Of a stretch of 16,646 nucleotides of DNA, positions 1 to 6,363 are shown piece after piece (the first letter of the stretch is position 1; every line of letters starts with the position of its first letter). Position numbers and translations under genes: made by a program. The DNA is from Ferrovibrio sp046294345 (GTDB lineage Bacteria; Pseudomonadota; Alphaproteobacteria; Ferrovibrionales; Ferrovibrionaceae), in the NCBI GenBank assembly GCA_046294345.1, contig JBKBJT010000054.1, positions 1 through 16,646 on the forward strand, in the 5' to 3' direction. Below the pieces are notes generated by a model. It ran no database searches. It worked only from the letters and a program-made list of their open reading frames with translations, and had not been told where the DNA came from.

Positions 1-71
1 CCCGGGCTGACATCGCGGGCCTTCAGGGCCGCCACGGCCTGGCGGGCGGTCATCTTTATCAACGCGTCCAT
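1..71 (-). CDS. Amidase family protein, N-terminal fragment (runs off left edge)
   Basis: Only the first 23 codons are inside the window. ATG at 71-69 follows a good Shine-Dalgarno (AAGGAAGG about 6 nt upstream). The peptide has the pattern seen at the N-terminus of amidase-signature enzymes: a helix 'LTARQAVAALKARDVSP'-like segment before the catalytic Ser-Ser-Lys core, here read as TARQAVAALKARDVSP. Such enzymes hydrolyse amides in the cytoplasm (GatA-like or catabolic amidases). A second in-frame ATG at 53-51 is possible, but the ribosome site favours the first. The gene is divergent from the adenosine kinase. The catalytic core lies outside the window, so the family call rests on a short N-terminal pattern only. 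Confidence 0.55.
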   Translation of the reverse strand, partial: MDALIKMTARQAVAALKARDVSP

Positions 72-106
72 ATTTGCCTTCCTTGCCTCGATTGGCTACA
101 GAGTAA

Positions 107-118
107 CGGTAAATACCG
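107..118. promoter_or_regulatory. Palindrome CGGTA-AA-TACCG in divergent intergenic region (possible operator)
   Basis: A perfect 5+2+5 inverted repeat lies in the 64-nt gap between the divergent amidase and adenosine kinase genes, 18 nt upstream of the kinase ATG. Size and symmetry suit a dimeric regulator such as a GntR- or TetR-type protein, but no regulator gene is in view and the site is short enough to be chance. No convincing -35/-10 pair was found around it. Confidence 0.25.
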
Positions 119-135
119 CCAGCAGGAAAGCATCG

Positions 136-1131
136 ATGACCAAGGCCCAGAACAACGTGCTCGCCATCGGCAACGCCATCGTCGACGTGCTGGCGCGCGT
201 GGACAACGACTTCCTCGACGAACACGGCATGCCCAAGGGTGGCATGACCCTGATCGACGGCGGCCGGGCCGAGGCGCTGTATGGCGCCATGGGCGAGACG
301 GTGGAATGCTCGGGCGGCTCGGCGGCGAATACGGCGGCCGGCATCGCCGCGCTCGGCGGCCAGGTGCAGTTCATCGGCCGCGTGCGCAACGATCCGCTCG
401 GCGAGGTTTTCGTCCGCGACATCCGCGGCCTGGGCGTGCATTACGAGACGGCGCCGGCGACCGAAGGCCCGTCGACGGCGCGCTGCCTGATCCTGGTGAC
501 GCCCGACGCGCAGCGCACCATGAACACCTATCTGGGCGCCTCGATCGACCTGACACCCGACGATATCGAGCCTGCCGCCGTGGCAAAGGCCGAGATTACG
601 TATCTGGAAGGCTATCTGTGGGACCAACCGATGGCCAAGGACGGCATGCGCAAGGCGATCCGGCTGGCCCATGATGCCGGCCGCAAGGTGGCGATGACGC
701 TGTCCGACAGCTTCTGCGTCGACCGCCATCGCGCCGAGTTCCGCCATCTGGTGGAACACCATGTCGACATCCTGTTCGCCAACGAGGCCGAGATCACCGC
801 GTTGTACGAGACGCAGGATTTCGACGGTGCGCTGCAGCATGTACGCGGCCATGTCGACGTCGCTGCCCTTACCCGCTCGGAAAAGGGCTCGGTGATCATC
901 TCGGGCGAGGAACTGCACATCATCGACGCCGTGCGCGGCGTGAACGTGGTGGATACCACCGGCGCCGGCGACCTTTACGCGGCCGGCTTCCTCTATGGCT
1001 TCACCCATGGCTTCGACCTGCATGCCGCCGGCCGGCTTGGCTCGTTCTGCGCCGCCGAGGTGATCAGCCATATCGGCCCGCGGCCGCAGAAATCGCTGAA
1101 GCCCTTCGTCGCCGAGGCGCAGAAAGCCTGA
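136..1131 (+). CDS. Adenosine kinase / PfkB-family carbohydrate kinase
   Basis: A 331-aa ribokinase-family (PfkB) kinase, the type annotated as adenosine kinase in alphaproteobacteria. It would phosphorylate adenosine (or a sugar) with ATP in the cytoplasm, as purine salvage. The N-terminal 'VLAIGNAIVDVLARVD' strand-turn is typical. PfkB signature 1 is at residues 60-66 (GGSAANT). Signature 2 is DTTGAGD at 273-279, which supplies the anion hole and the catalytic Asp279. Length is normal for the family. ATG at 136 is preceded by AGGAAAG at about 7 nt. The gene converges with the hutD-ended operon 20 nt downstream. Adenosine specificity is inferred from family resemblance; a different nucleoside or sugar cannot be excluded. 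Confidence 0.85.
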   Translation: MTKAQNNVLAIGNAIVDVLARVDNDFLDEHGMPKGGMTLIDGGRAEALYGAMGETVECSGGSAANTAAGIAALGGQVQFIGRVRNDPLGEVFVRDIRGLGVHYETAPATEGPSTARCLILVTPDAQRTMNTYLGASIDLTPDDIEPAAVAKAEITYLEGYLWDQPMAKDGMRKAIRLAHDAGRKVAMTLSDSFCVDRHRAEFRHLVEHHVDILFANEAEITALYETQDFDGALQHVRGHVDVAALTRSEKGSVIISGEELHIIDAVRGVNVVDTTGAGDLYAAGFLYGFTHGFDLHAAGRLGSFCAAEVISHIGPRPQKSLKPFVAEAQKA

Positions 1132-1135
1132 ATTA

Positions 1136-1164
1136 AAAGCCGGTCCGGCCGTCAGAATGGCCGG
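1136..1164 (-). terminator. Candidate terminator after hutD
   Basis: On the minus strand, CCGGCC (1164-1159), an 8-nt loop holding the hutD stop codon, and GGCCGG (1150-1145) form a 6-bp GC stem. It is followed within a few bases by CTTTTAATT. The T run is short and displaced by about 6 nt, so the terminator may be weak. It sits in the 20-nt gap between convergent genes and ends the rpe-heparinase-hutD operon. Confidence 0.4.
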
Positions 1165-1649
1165 TCAACGAAGGCGTTGAGGACATGTCGGTCATCGAGG
1201 CGGATCGAGACGCCATGGCCCGATACCACGGCATGGCCCATCGAGGGCAGCGGCGCCCGCGAGTGGGCGACGGCGACGCGCATCACCTCGTCATGGCGCG
1301 CCATCACGTTGAGGTCGCGGCAGGGACCGTTCACCAGCCGGCATTGCGCGGCCAGCCCGCCATCGAACTGGTGCGGCTCGAACGGCCTGGTCACTTCCAG
1401 CGTGGAGCCATCGCTGAAATCCAGGATGAATCCGTTACCCTCGACCAGGGTGATCCAGCGCGTGATGCCGGGAAAGGCCGAGAACGGCCCGTCGCGTTCG
1501 ATCTTCGCCATGCTGACGCGCCAGCGGAAATCCTCCAGCGACGCGCCGGGTGGGTCGACGGCGATCTCGGTGGTGAGGCCGCCGCCATTCTTCCAGGGCT
1601 GCGCCTGCAGGCTGCCAATGTGAATCAGCCGATTTTGGTTAGCGCCCAT
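1152..1649 (-). CDS. HutD/Ves family cupin protein
   Basis: A 165-aa protein of the HutD/Ves family, small bicupin proteins. HutD is linked to histidine utilisation, where it has been proposed to act as a regulator limiting histidine breakdown; Ves is an environmental-stress protein in E. coli. The family signature PWKNGGGLTTEI is at residues 18-29, followed by the conserved FRWRVSMAKIERDGPFSAFPG block at about 41-61. Length is close to the usual 180-200 aa, a little short. ATG at 1649 lies inside the heparinase gene, whose stop is at 1627-1625, giving a 25-nt overlap and so probable translational coupling. No hut enzyme genes are visible, so the histidine role is not supported by context. 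A stand-alone housekeeping or ligand-sensing role is equally possible. Confidence 0.85.
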   Translation of the reverse strand: MGANQNRLIHIGSLQAQPWKNGGGLTTEIAVDPPGASLEDFRWRVSMAKIERDGPFSAFPGITRWITLVEGNGFILDFSDGSTLEVTRPFEPHQFDGGLAAQCRLVNGPCRDLNVMARHDEVMRVAVAHSRAPLPSMGHAVVSGHGVSIRLDDRHVLNAFVDRPF

Positions 1650-3283
1650 TTGAATACCAGAGGGGTTTCGCCGGCCGAACCGGTCATCACGATCTGCTGC
1701 GTACGCCGCGGCGCATCGGCGCCGCCATTGTCGGTATGGCCGAAATAGACGCTGTCTTCGAGGCGCACCATGCCGCCGGCGCCGCGCCAGCGCCAGCCCT
1801 GGCCGCTGGCGCTTTTGAGGATCACCGTATCGCCGCTGCCGATCAGGGAGGCATGCACGCCGGGATGCAGATGCAGCCGCAGCATGGCTTCCACCGGCAT
1901 GCCGCCATTCGAGGATTCCGTGACAGTTTCCTCGCCGCGCAGATCCTCGCCGCCGGCCGCCAGGAACAGGCGGCGGCGATACAGGCGGCCGTGGCTGCGC
2001 CGCCAGCCGTCATGTTCGAGATCGAACCAGATGGCGCCGTCCTGTTCATTGCGTGTGACAGAGACCCTGGCATCCGGTGCCGGTTCGCCCTGCCCCAAGG
2101 TGATCGTGCTATGCGCCGCGCTGCCGCTTAAAGCCACAGCCCAATCGCCGCCGATACGACGCGATGCGCCGCAATTCACCATCAGGCGGTCCTTGCCGTG
2201 GCTGAATTCGAAGGACAGCAGGCCGCGATGAGCAGGCGGTGCGTCAGGCTGGGACAACGGCACGGCACCGGCATCGATCAGCAGCAGGCCACGCCGGGCG
2301 GCGGCGCGCTCGTAGCCGCTGAGAGTTGCCGAATTAAGCGGCTTGCCCTTGGCTTCGGAGAGATCGAGCAACTGATCGACCTGGGCCGGCACTTCCTCCT
2401 GCCCGCCATGGAACAGCGCCAACCCGCCATCGCCATGGCGGAAGAAACGCAGCATCGGTGCCATGCGGTCGAGGAACACCTGCAGCATGGCGGCGCGCTC
2501 GGGATCGAGCGCGAGCAGGAAACGCCACAAGGCCACGATCTCGCGCAGCAGGCGATAAAGCTGCGAGGGATTGCGGCTGACATGGCAGCCATCGGCGAGT
2601 ATCTGCGTTTCCAGCGCGTCGCAGAGCGCCTGCATCGCCGCCTGTTCGGGTTGGCCCAGTGCCTCCAGACCGTAGACCAGTCCGATCAGGGCGGCGAAAC
2701 GCGGCAGGCCGGGTGGTGCGCGTTTCGCCGCATTGTTCAGATGCGCCGTGTGGCGCGCGATGGCGAGCAGGAAATCATGCGCGAATTTTTCATCGGCGCC
2801 ATCCAGCACGAAATGCGCTGCACCGATCCAGTGCGACAGCCGCCGCCCGGCCACATCGGCGCGCCAGGGCAGGCCATGGATCTGCTGCGCGTGTTTGTCG
2901 AGCCAGGATGAAATCAGCGCGCGCGCCATGCGCCGCGCCATGTCACCGCCCTGGCTGGTGAAATCGCGCAGCCAGCGGAAGCCGTGCAGTTCGGCGGCCC
3001 AGGCGGCATGGCTGGCAGCATCGAGATTCAGCTCGGCCGCCGTCATGCTCCACGGCGCGGTGCGTGGCGAAACCACTTCAACGCCGGCAAAGACGAAGCG
3101 ACCCTGGAACAGGCGGTCGGCATTGGCCACCGAACCCGGCCAGGCTTCGTCGGGCAATACCGGCAGTTCCAACGGCGCCTGCCGTGGCAACGTCAGTGCA
3201 TAGAGCCGCGTGGCATACCAAGCGGCGCTGGCGCGCCGCAGCAGTTTCCGTCCGAAGCTTTCCTGCAGACTGGCCGCAGCCAC
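1625..3283 (-). CDS. Heparinase II/III family protein
   Basis: A 552-aa protein of the alphaproteobacterial heparinase II/III-like family. An alpha/alpha toroid covers roughly residues 80-320 and a beta-sandwich lyase domain roughly 350-550. Visible family blocks are RNPSQ (237-241), the FRHGDGGLALFHGG block (281-294), the SFEFSHGKDRLMVNCG segment (357-372) and AAHSTI (389-394). Members of the wider family cleave uronic-acid polysaccharides by beta-elimination; the substrate of this clade is not established. No signal peptide is evident. The start is GTG at 3283, 6 nt after the rpe stop and without a clear Shine-Dalgarno, so translation probably depends on rpe. The gene shares rpe's reading frame. 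Neighbourhood with rpe is a recurring arrangement in this class (from memory). Confidence 0.85.
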   Translation of the reverse strand: MAAASLQESFGRKLLRRASAAWYATRLYALTLPRQAPLELPVLPDEAWPGSVANADRLFQGRFVFAGVEVVSPRTAPWSMTAAELNLDAASHAAWAAELHGFRWLRDFTSQGGDMARRMARALISSWLDKHAQQIHGLPWRADVAGRRLSHWIGAAHFVLDGADEKFAHDFLLAIARHTAHLNNAAKRAPPGLPRFAALIGLVYGLEALGQPEQAAMQALCDALETQILADGCHVSRNPSQLYRLLREIVALWRFLLALDPERAAMLQVFLDRMAPMLRFFRHGDGGLALFHGGQEEVPAQVDQLLDLSEAKGKPLNSATLSGYERAAARRGLLLIDAGAVPLSQPDAPPAHRGLLSFEFSHGKDRLMVNCGASRRIGGDWAVALSGSAAHSTITLGQGEPAPDARVSVTRNEQDGAIWFDLEHDGWRRSHGRLYRRRLFLAAGGEDLRGEETVTESSNGGMPVEAMLRLHLHPGVHASLIGSGDTVILKSASGQGWRWRGAGGMVRLEDSVYFGHTDNGGADAPRRTQQIVMTGSAGETPLVFKWALTKIG

Positions 3284-3289
3284 GTCAGC

Positions 3290-3964
3290 TCACGCCGCGC
3301 GCTTGGCGCGCACCCGCGCGATGTTGTCGGCGTAGGCCGACGGCCCACCCTGGAAGGTGGCCGTACCCGCCACCAGCACATCGGCACCGGCATCGACGGC
3401 AAGCTGCGCCGTCTCGGCGTTGATGCCGCCATCCACTTCCAGGTCGATGGCACGGCCCGACTTGTCGATGGCCGCGCGCAGGATGCGGATCTTGTCGAGC
3501 TGGCTGGAAATGAATTTCTGCCCGCCAAAACCCGGGTTCACGCTCATCACCAGCACGAGATCGACCATGTCGAGCACGGCCAGCGCGGTTTCCACCGGCG
3601 TGCCTGGATTGAGCGACAGGCCAGCCTTCTTGCCCAGCGAACGGATGAGCTGCAGCGTGCGGTGCACATGCGGGCCGGCTTCCGGGTGCACGGTGATGAT
3701 ATCGGCGCCGGCCTCGGCAAATTGCGGCACGAAGGCATCCACCGGCGAGATCATCAGATGCACGTCGAAAGGCTTCTTCGTGTGCTTGCGCAAGGCCGCC
3801 ACCACGCCCGGGCCGATGGTGAGGTTGGGCACGAAATGACCATCCATCACGTCGATATGGACATAGTCGGCGCCGGCCCTGTCGATGGCGGCGACCTCGG
3901 CACCCAGCTGGGCGAAATCGGCAGACAGGATCGAGGGGGCGATTCGGGTCGATTGCTGCGGCAT
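3290..3964 (-). CDS. rpe: Ribulose-phosphate 3-epimerase
   Basis: A 224-aa TIM-barrel enzyme interconverting ribulose 5-phosphate and xylulose 5-phosphate in the pentose phosphate pathway, cytoplasmic. The family motifs are all present: APSILSAD (9-16); HIDVMDG (36-42), with metal ligands His36 and Asp38 (Asp38 also being the acid/base); DVHLM (67-71) with ligand His69; the phosphate loop NPGFGGQ (143-149); and EVDGGI (176-181) with ligand and acid/base Asp178. Length is standard. ATG at 3964 is the natural N-terminus, although the ribosome site (GGTAAG) is weak. It is the first gene of the rpe-heparinase-hutD operon and divergent from the patatin gene across an AT-richer spacer. Confidence 0.96.
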   Translation of the reverse strand: MPQQSTRIAPSILSADFAQLGAEVAAIDRAGADYVHIDVMDGHFVPNLTIGPGVVAALRKHTKKPFDVHLMISPVDAFVPQFAEAGADIITVHPEAGPHVHRTLQLIRSLGKKAGLSLNPGTPVETALAVLDMVDLVLVMSVNPGFGGQKFISSQLDKIRILRAAIDKSGRAIDLEVDGGINAETAQLAVDAGADVLVAGTATFQGGPSAYADNIARVRAKRAA

Positions 3965-4062
3965 AGGGCAGGCTTACCAGTTTAAGCCCAAGCTCGCCAA
4001 GGGCTTGCGATCCGGCAGCCACGGCATCGGATATGCGTCCGAATATTTTTGTATGCACGTAT

Positions 4063-4079
4063 AGAGAGCATTAATCTCT
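4063..4079. other. Small hairpin AGAGA-N7-TCTCT in the rpe/patatin divergent spacer
   Basis: The 227-nt spacer between rpe (start 3964) and the preferred patatin start (4192) is unusually AT-rich for this window around 4040-4090. It contains an inverted repeat AGAGA (4063-4067) / TCTCT (4075-4079) with loop GCATTAA, followed on the plus strand by TTATTT. It could be a weak leader hairpin or a regulator site. A possible plus-strand promoter TTGTAT-N17-TAATCT (4049-4077) matches consensus at only about half of positions, so I do not call it separately. Promoters for both divergent genes most likely lie in this stretch. Confidence 0.3.
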
Positions 4080-4142
4080 TTATTTCCCTCGTGCGTGGTG
4101 CATGAATCGGCCCGGGGCTGGGTTTGGCCGGAGGAGTACCGA

Positions 4143-4190
4143 ATGGCGCGACCGGCATGCGGCAGCGGACGGCAGGCCAGAGGGGGATAG
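4143..4190 (+). CDS. Short upstream ORF (15 codons) leading into the patatin gene
   Basis: ATG at 4143 is preceded by GGAGGAG (4130-4136) at a 6-nt spacing, the best Shine-Dalgarno in this locus. The peptide would be MARPACGSGRQARGG, ending at TAG 4188-4190, one base before the patatin ATG at 4192. The patatin Shine-Dalgarno AGGGGG (4181-4186) lies inside its last codons, so ribosomes translating it would re-initiate or unmask the downstream start. It is too short for codon statistics. It may be a genuine leader, or the strong ribosome site may be coincidental or belong to a mis-called start. Confidence 0.35.
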   Translation: MARPACGSGRQARGG

Positions 4191-4191
4191 C

Positions 4192-6363
4192 ATGTCACGG
4201 ACATTTTACGTCGGCCTGACCATGGCCGGCGCGATCTCGGCCGGTGCCTACAATGCCGGCGTTTTCGATTTCCTGATGGAAGCCCTCGAGGCCTGGGAGA
4301 AGAAACGCGGCCAGCCTGGCATTCCCGACCACCGGGTGGTGATCGCCGCGGTATCCGGCGCCTCGGCCGGCGGCATTACGGGGGCGCTCGGGCTCGCCAC
4401 CTTGATCAAAGGCTTCAGCAAGGAAGAAAGCGAGGTCGAAGGCCTGGGCAAAGTGCAGTATTTCATGCCGCAGATGTACCAGACCTGGGTGGTGCGGCCA
4501 CGCTTCGTCTCGCTGCAGAACGGACGCTCGCTGCTCGACACCAAGGATCTGGATGCCGATTGCGGCGCCGATGGCAGCAGCGATCACAACGAGAAGCTGC
4601 CCAAGACCCGCGGCGTGCGTTCATTGCTAGACGCCACCGCGCTCGACTGGATCGCCGAGGAAGGCCTGAAACTCCAGCCCGACGTAAATTTCAAGCCCCT
4701 GCCCTATATCGCCGAAGACCTGGACCTCTTCCTGACGCTCACAAACCTGCGCGGCGTACCCTACAGCATAAAATTTTCCGGCCAGCCGGCCGGCGGGCAG
4801 AACGATACCCTTCATGGCATGCTGCTGCATGGCGACCGGGCGCATTTCCGCATCGCCGAGATCGGCATGGCCGAAACCGACGGCCGCTGGGCAAAGGACG
4901 AACCGGCCATCACGATGCGGCCAAGCACCCTGAACCCGGCCAGCGTGACGCGCGAATGGCGGAACTTCGCCGAGGCGGCCAAGGCGACCGGCGCTTTCCC
5001 CATCGGCCTGCGGTCGCGCTATTTTGCCGAGGCGGTCACGACCGACTGGCGGAAGCGGCAATGGACCGTGAAGCTGGGAGACCTGAAGATCGAGCCGAAA
5101 TTCCCCGTCGACCGTAACGGCCAAACCGATTATCCGCTGCCCTTTGCGACGGTGGATGGCGGCGCCATCGACAACGAACCCTTCCAGCTGGCGCGCTGGG
5201 CGATCATGAAGCCCGGCACTGATGAGAATGAGCGCAACCAGAATATGGTCGACCGCGCGGTGATCATGGTCGACCCGTTCCCTGAAGCGCCGGCCTTCGA
5301 TCCGGCGGAAGCCGCCGATAACCGCCTGACGGCGGTGGCTGGCCGCCTGCCGGGTGTATTGATCAATCAGGCCCGGTTCAAGCTGAACGACATGATCGAT
5401 GCCCTGCAGGAAGACGTGCTCAGCCGTTTCCTGATTTCCCCGCGGCGTAGCGAGGGCGGCGTCTTGCAGACATATGGCATAGCCTGCGGATTGATGGGCG
5501 GCTTCGGCGGCTTCCTCGACGAAGCCTTTCGCGCCCACGATTACCAGCTTGGCCGCCGGAATTGCCAGGCTTTCCTGCGCGAAGCCTTTGCCTTGCCGCG
5601 GGAAAACAAAAAAATCTTTCCTGACGCTGAGGCTGAAAAATACGACCCGGCTTTCACCGCCAGCAACCCTGACCCCTCGAAAACCGCCCCCGCTGATCGC
5701 TGGTACCAGATCATTCCGCTGATGCCGGAACTGCAGGCCAAGATCGAATTGCCGCCCTGGCCGCGCATTCCGATGTCGACGCTGACCACCTTCGTGGAAC
5801 GGGCGATGCTGCGCGCCGACAAGCTGGTAGACGTGGTTCTGCGAGAACAGGTGGGGTCATGGATTTTCCGGCAGGTTATTTCCATCGCCTGGTCCTGGGG
5901 ATTGGACGGCAAGGTCAGGCGCACCATCCGCGATGTTTTCCTGAAAGATCTGATCCTGCGCAACCAGATCAGCGTGCCGGCCTGGGATGCCGCGATCGAC
6001 AAAGGCCTGCCCGGCCGCGAGAATGAAACGCCTGAAAGCCGCGCCACCAGGGAATTGCGGCGCGGCATCCTGGCCGCGCTGGCCGATGGCAAATACGATC
6101 TGCGCACGACGCCCGGCATCGTGTGGCAGCTCAGGCTCGATCCGGCCAAAACGCGCGAGGTTGCCGACTTTCTGGAAACGCTGGGTGAGGACATCGTCTG
6201 GCGCGGCCCGAAAAGCAAAGCCCCGAAAAATTCCGAAAAGCATCAGACCTACACGCTGGACATCCGCAAACCCGACATGATGCAGCGTTCCGCGATTACA
6301 CGCTGGATCGGGAAGCCCCTGTTCGGCGAGTTGTCAATCGATCTGCAGGACATGCCGTCATGA
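4192..6363 (+). CDS. Large patatin-like phospholipase family protein
   Basis: A 723-aa patatin-fold lipase/acyl hydrolase with a long C-terminal extension. The nucleophile elbow G56-A-S58-A-G60 contains the Ser nucleophile, and the dyad aspartate is D322 in VDGGAIDNEPF. The patatin block ATGAFP is at 265-270. The oxyanion-loop region reads MAGAISAGAYNAG (11-23) instead of the textbook GGGxRG. A second conserved-looking block around HDYQLGRRNCQAFL (449-462) and the extension to 723 set it apart from ~300-aa patatins. No signal peptide is seen. The likely reaction is hydrolysis of membrane phospholipid acyl esters (inferred). ATG 4192 is chosen because AGGGGG lies 5 nt upstream and the fold begins at once; an in-frame ATG at 4102 would add 30 unlike residues. 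The stop overlaps the next gene's start (ATGA). Confidence 0.85.
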   Translation: MSRTFYVGLTMAGAISAGAYNAGVFDFLMEALEAWEKKRGQPGIPDHRVVIAAVSGASAGGITGALGLATLIKGFSKEESEVEGLGKVQYFMPQMYQTWVVRPRFVSLQNGRSLLDTKDLDADCGADGSSDHNEKLPKTRGVRSLLDATALDWIAEEGLKLQPDVNFKPLPYIAEDLDLFLTLTNLRGVPYSIKFSGQPAGGQNDTLHGMLLHGDRAHFRIAEIGMAETDGRWAKDEPAITMRPSTLNPASVTREWRNFAEAAKATGAFPIGLRSRYFAEAVTTDWRKRQWTVKLGDLKIEPKFPVDRNGQTDYPLPFATVDGGAIDNEPFQLARWAIMKPGTDENERNQNMVDRAVIMVDPFPEAPAFDPAEAADNRLTAVAGRLPGVLINQARFKLNDMIDALQEDVLSRFLISPRRSEGGVLQTYGIACGLMGGFGGFLDEAFRAHDYQLGRRNCQAFLREAFALPRENKKIFPDAEAEKYDPAFTASNPDPSKTAPADRWYQIIPLMPELQAKIELPPWPRIPMSTLTTFVERAMLRADKLVDVVLREQVGSWIFRQVISIAWSWGLDGKVRRTIRDVFLKDLILRNQISVPAWDAAIDKGLPGRENETPESRATRELRRGILAALADGKYDLRTTPGIVWQLRLDPAKTREVADFLETLGEDIVWRGPKSKAPKNSEKHQTYTLDIRKPDMMQRSAITRWIGKPLFGELSIDLQDMPS

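Noticed and set aside
4102..4191. Extended N-terminus of the patatin protein starting at ATG 4102
   Set aside because: The extra 30 residues are polar with no domain character, the ribosome site is weak, and ATG 4192 has AGGGGG at good spacing directly before the patatin fold.
4192..6363. Patatin as a CBASS-type defence effector (CapV-like)
   Set aside because: No cyclic-nucleotide synthase or other CBASS component is nearby, and the protein is far longer than CapV.
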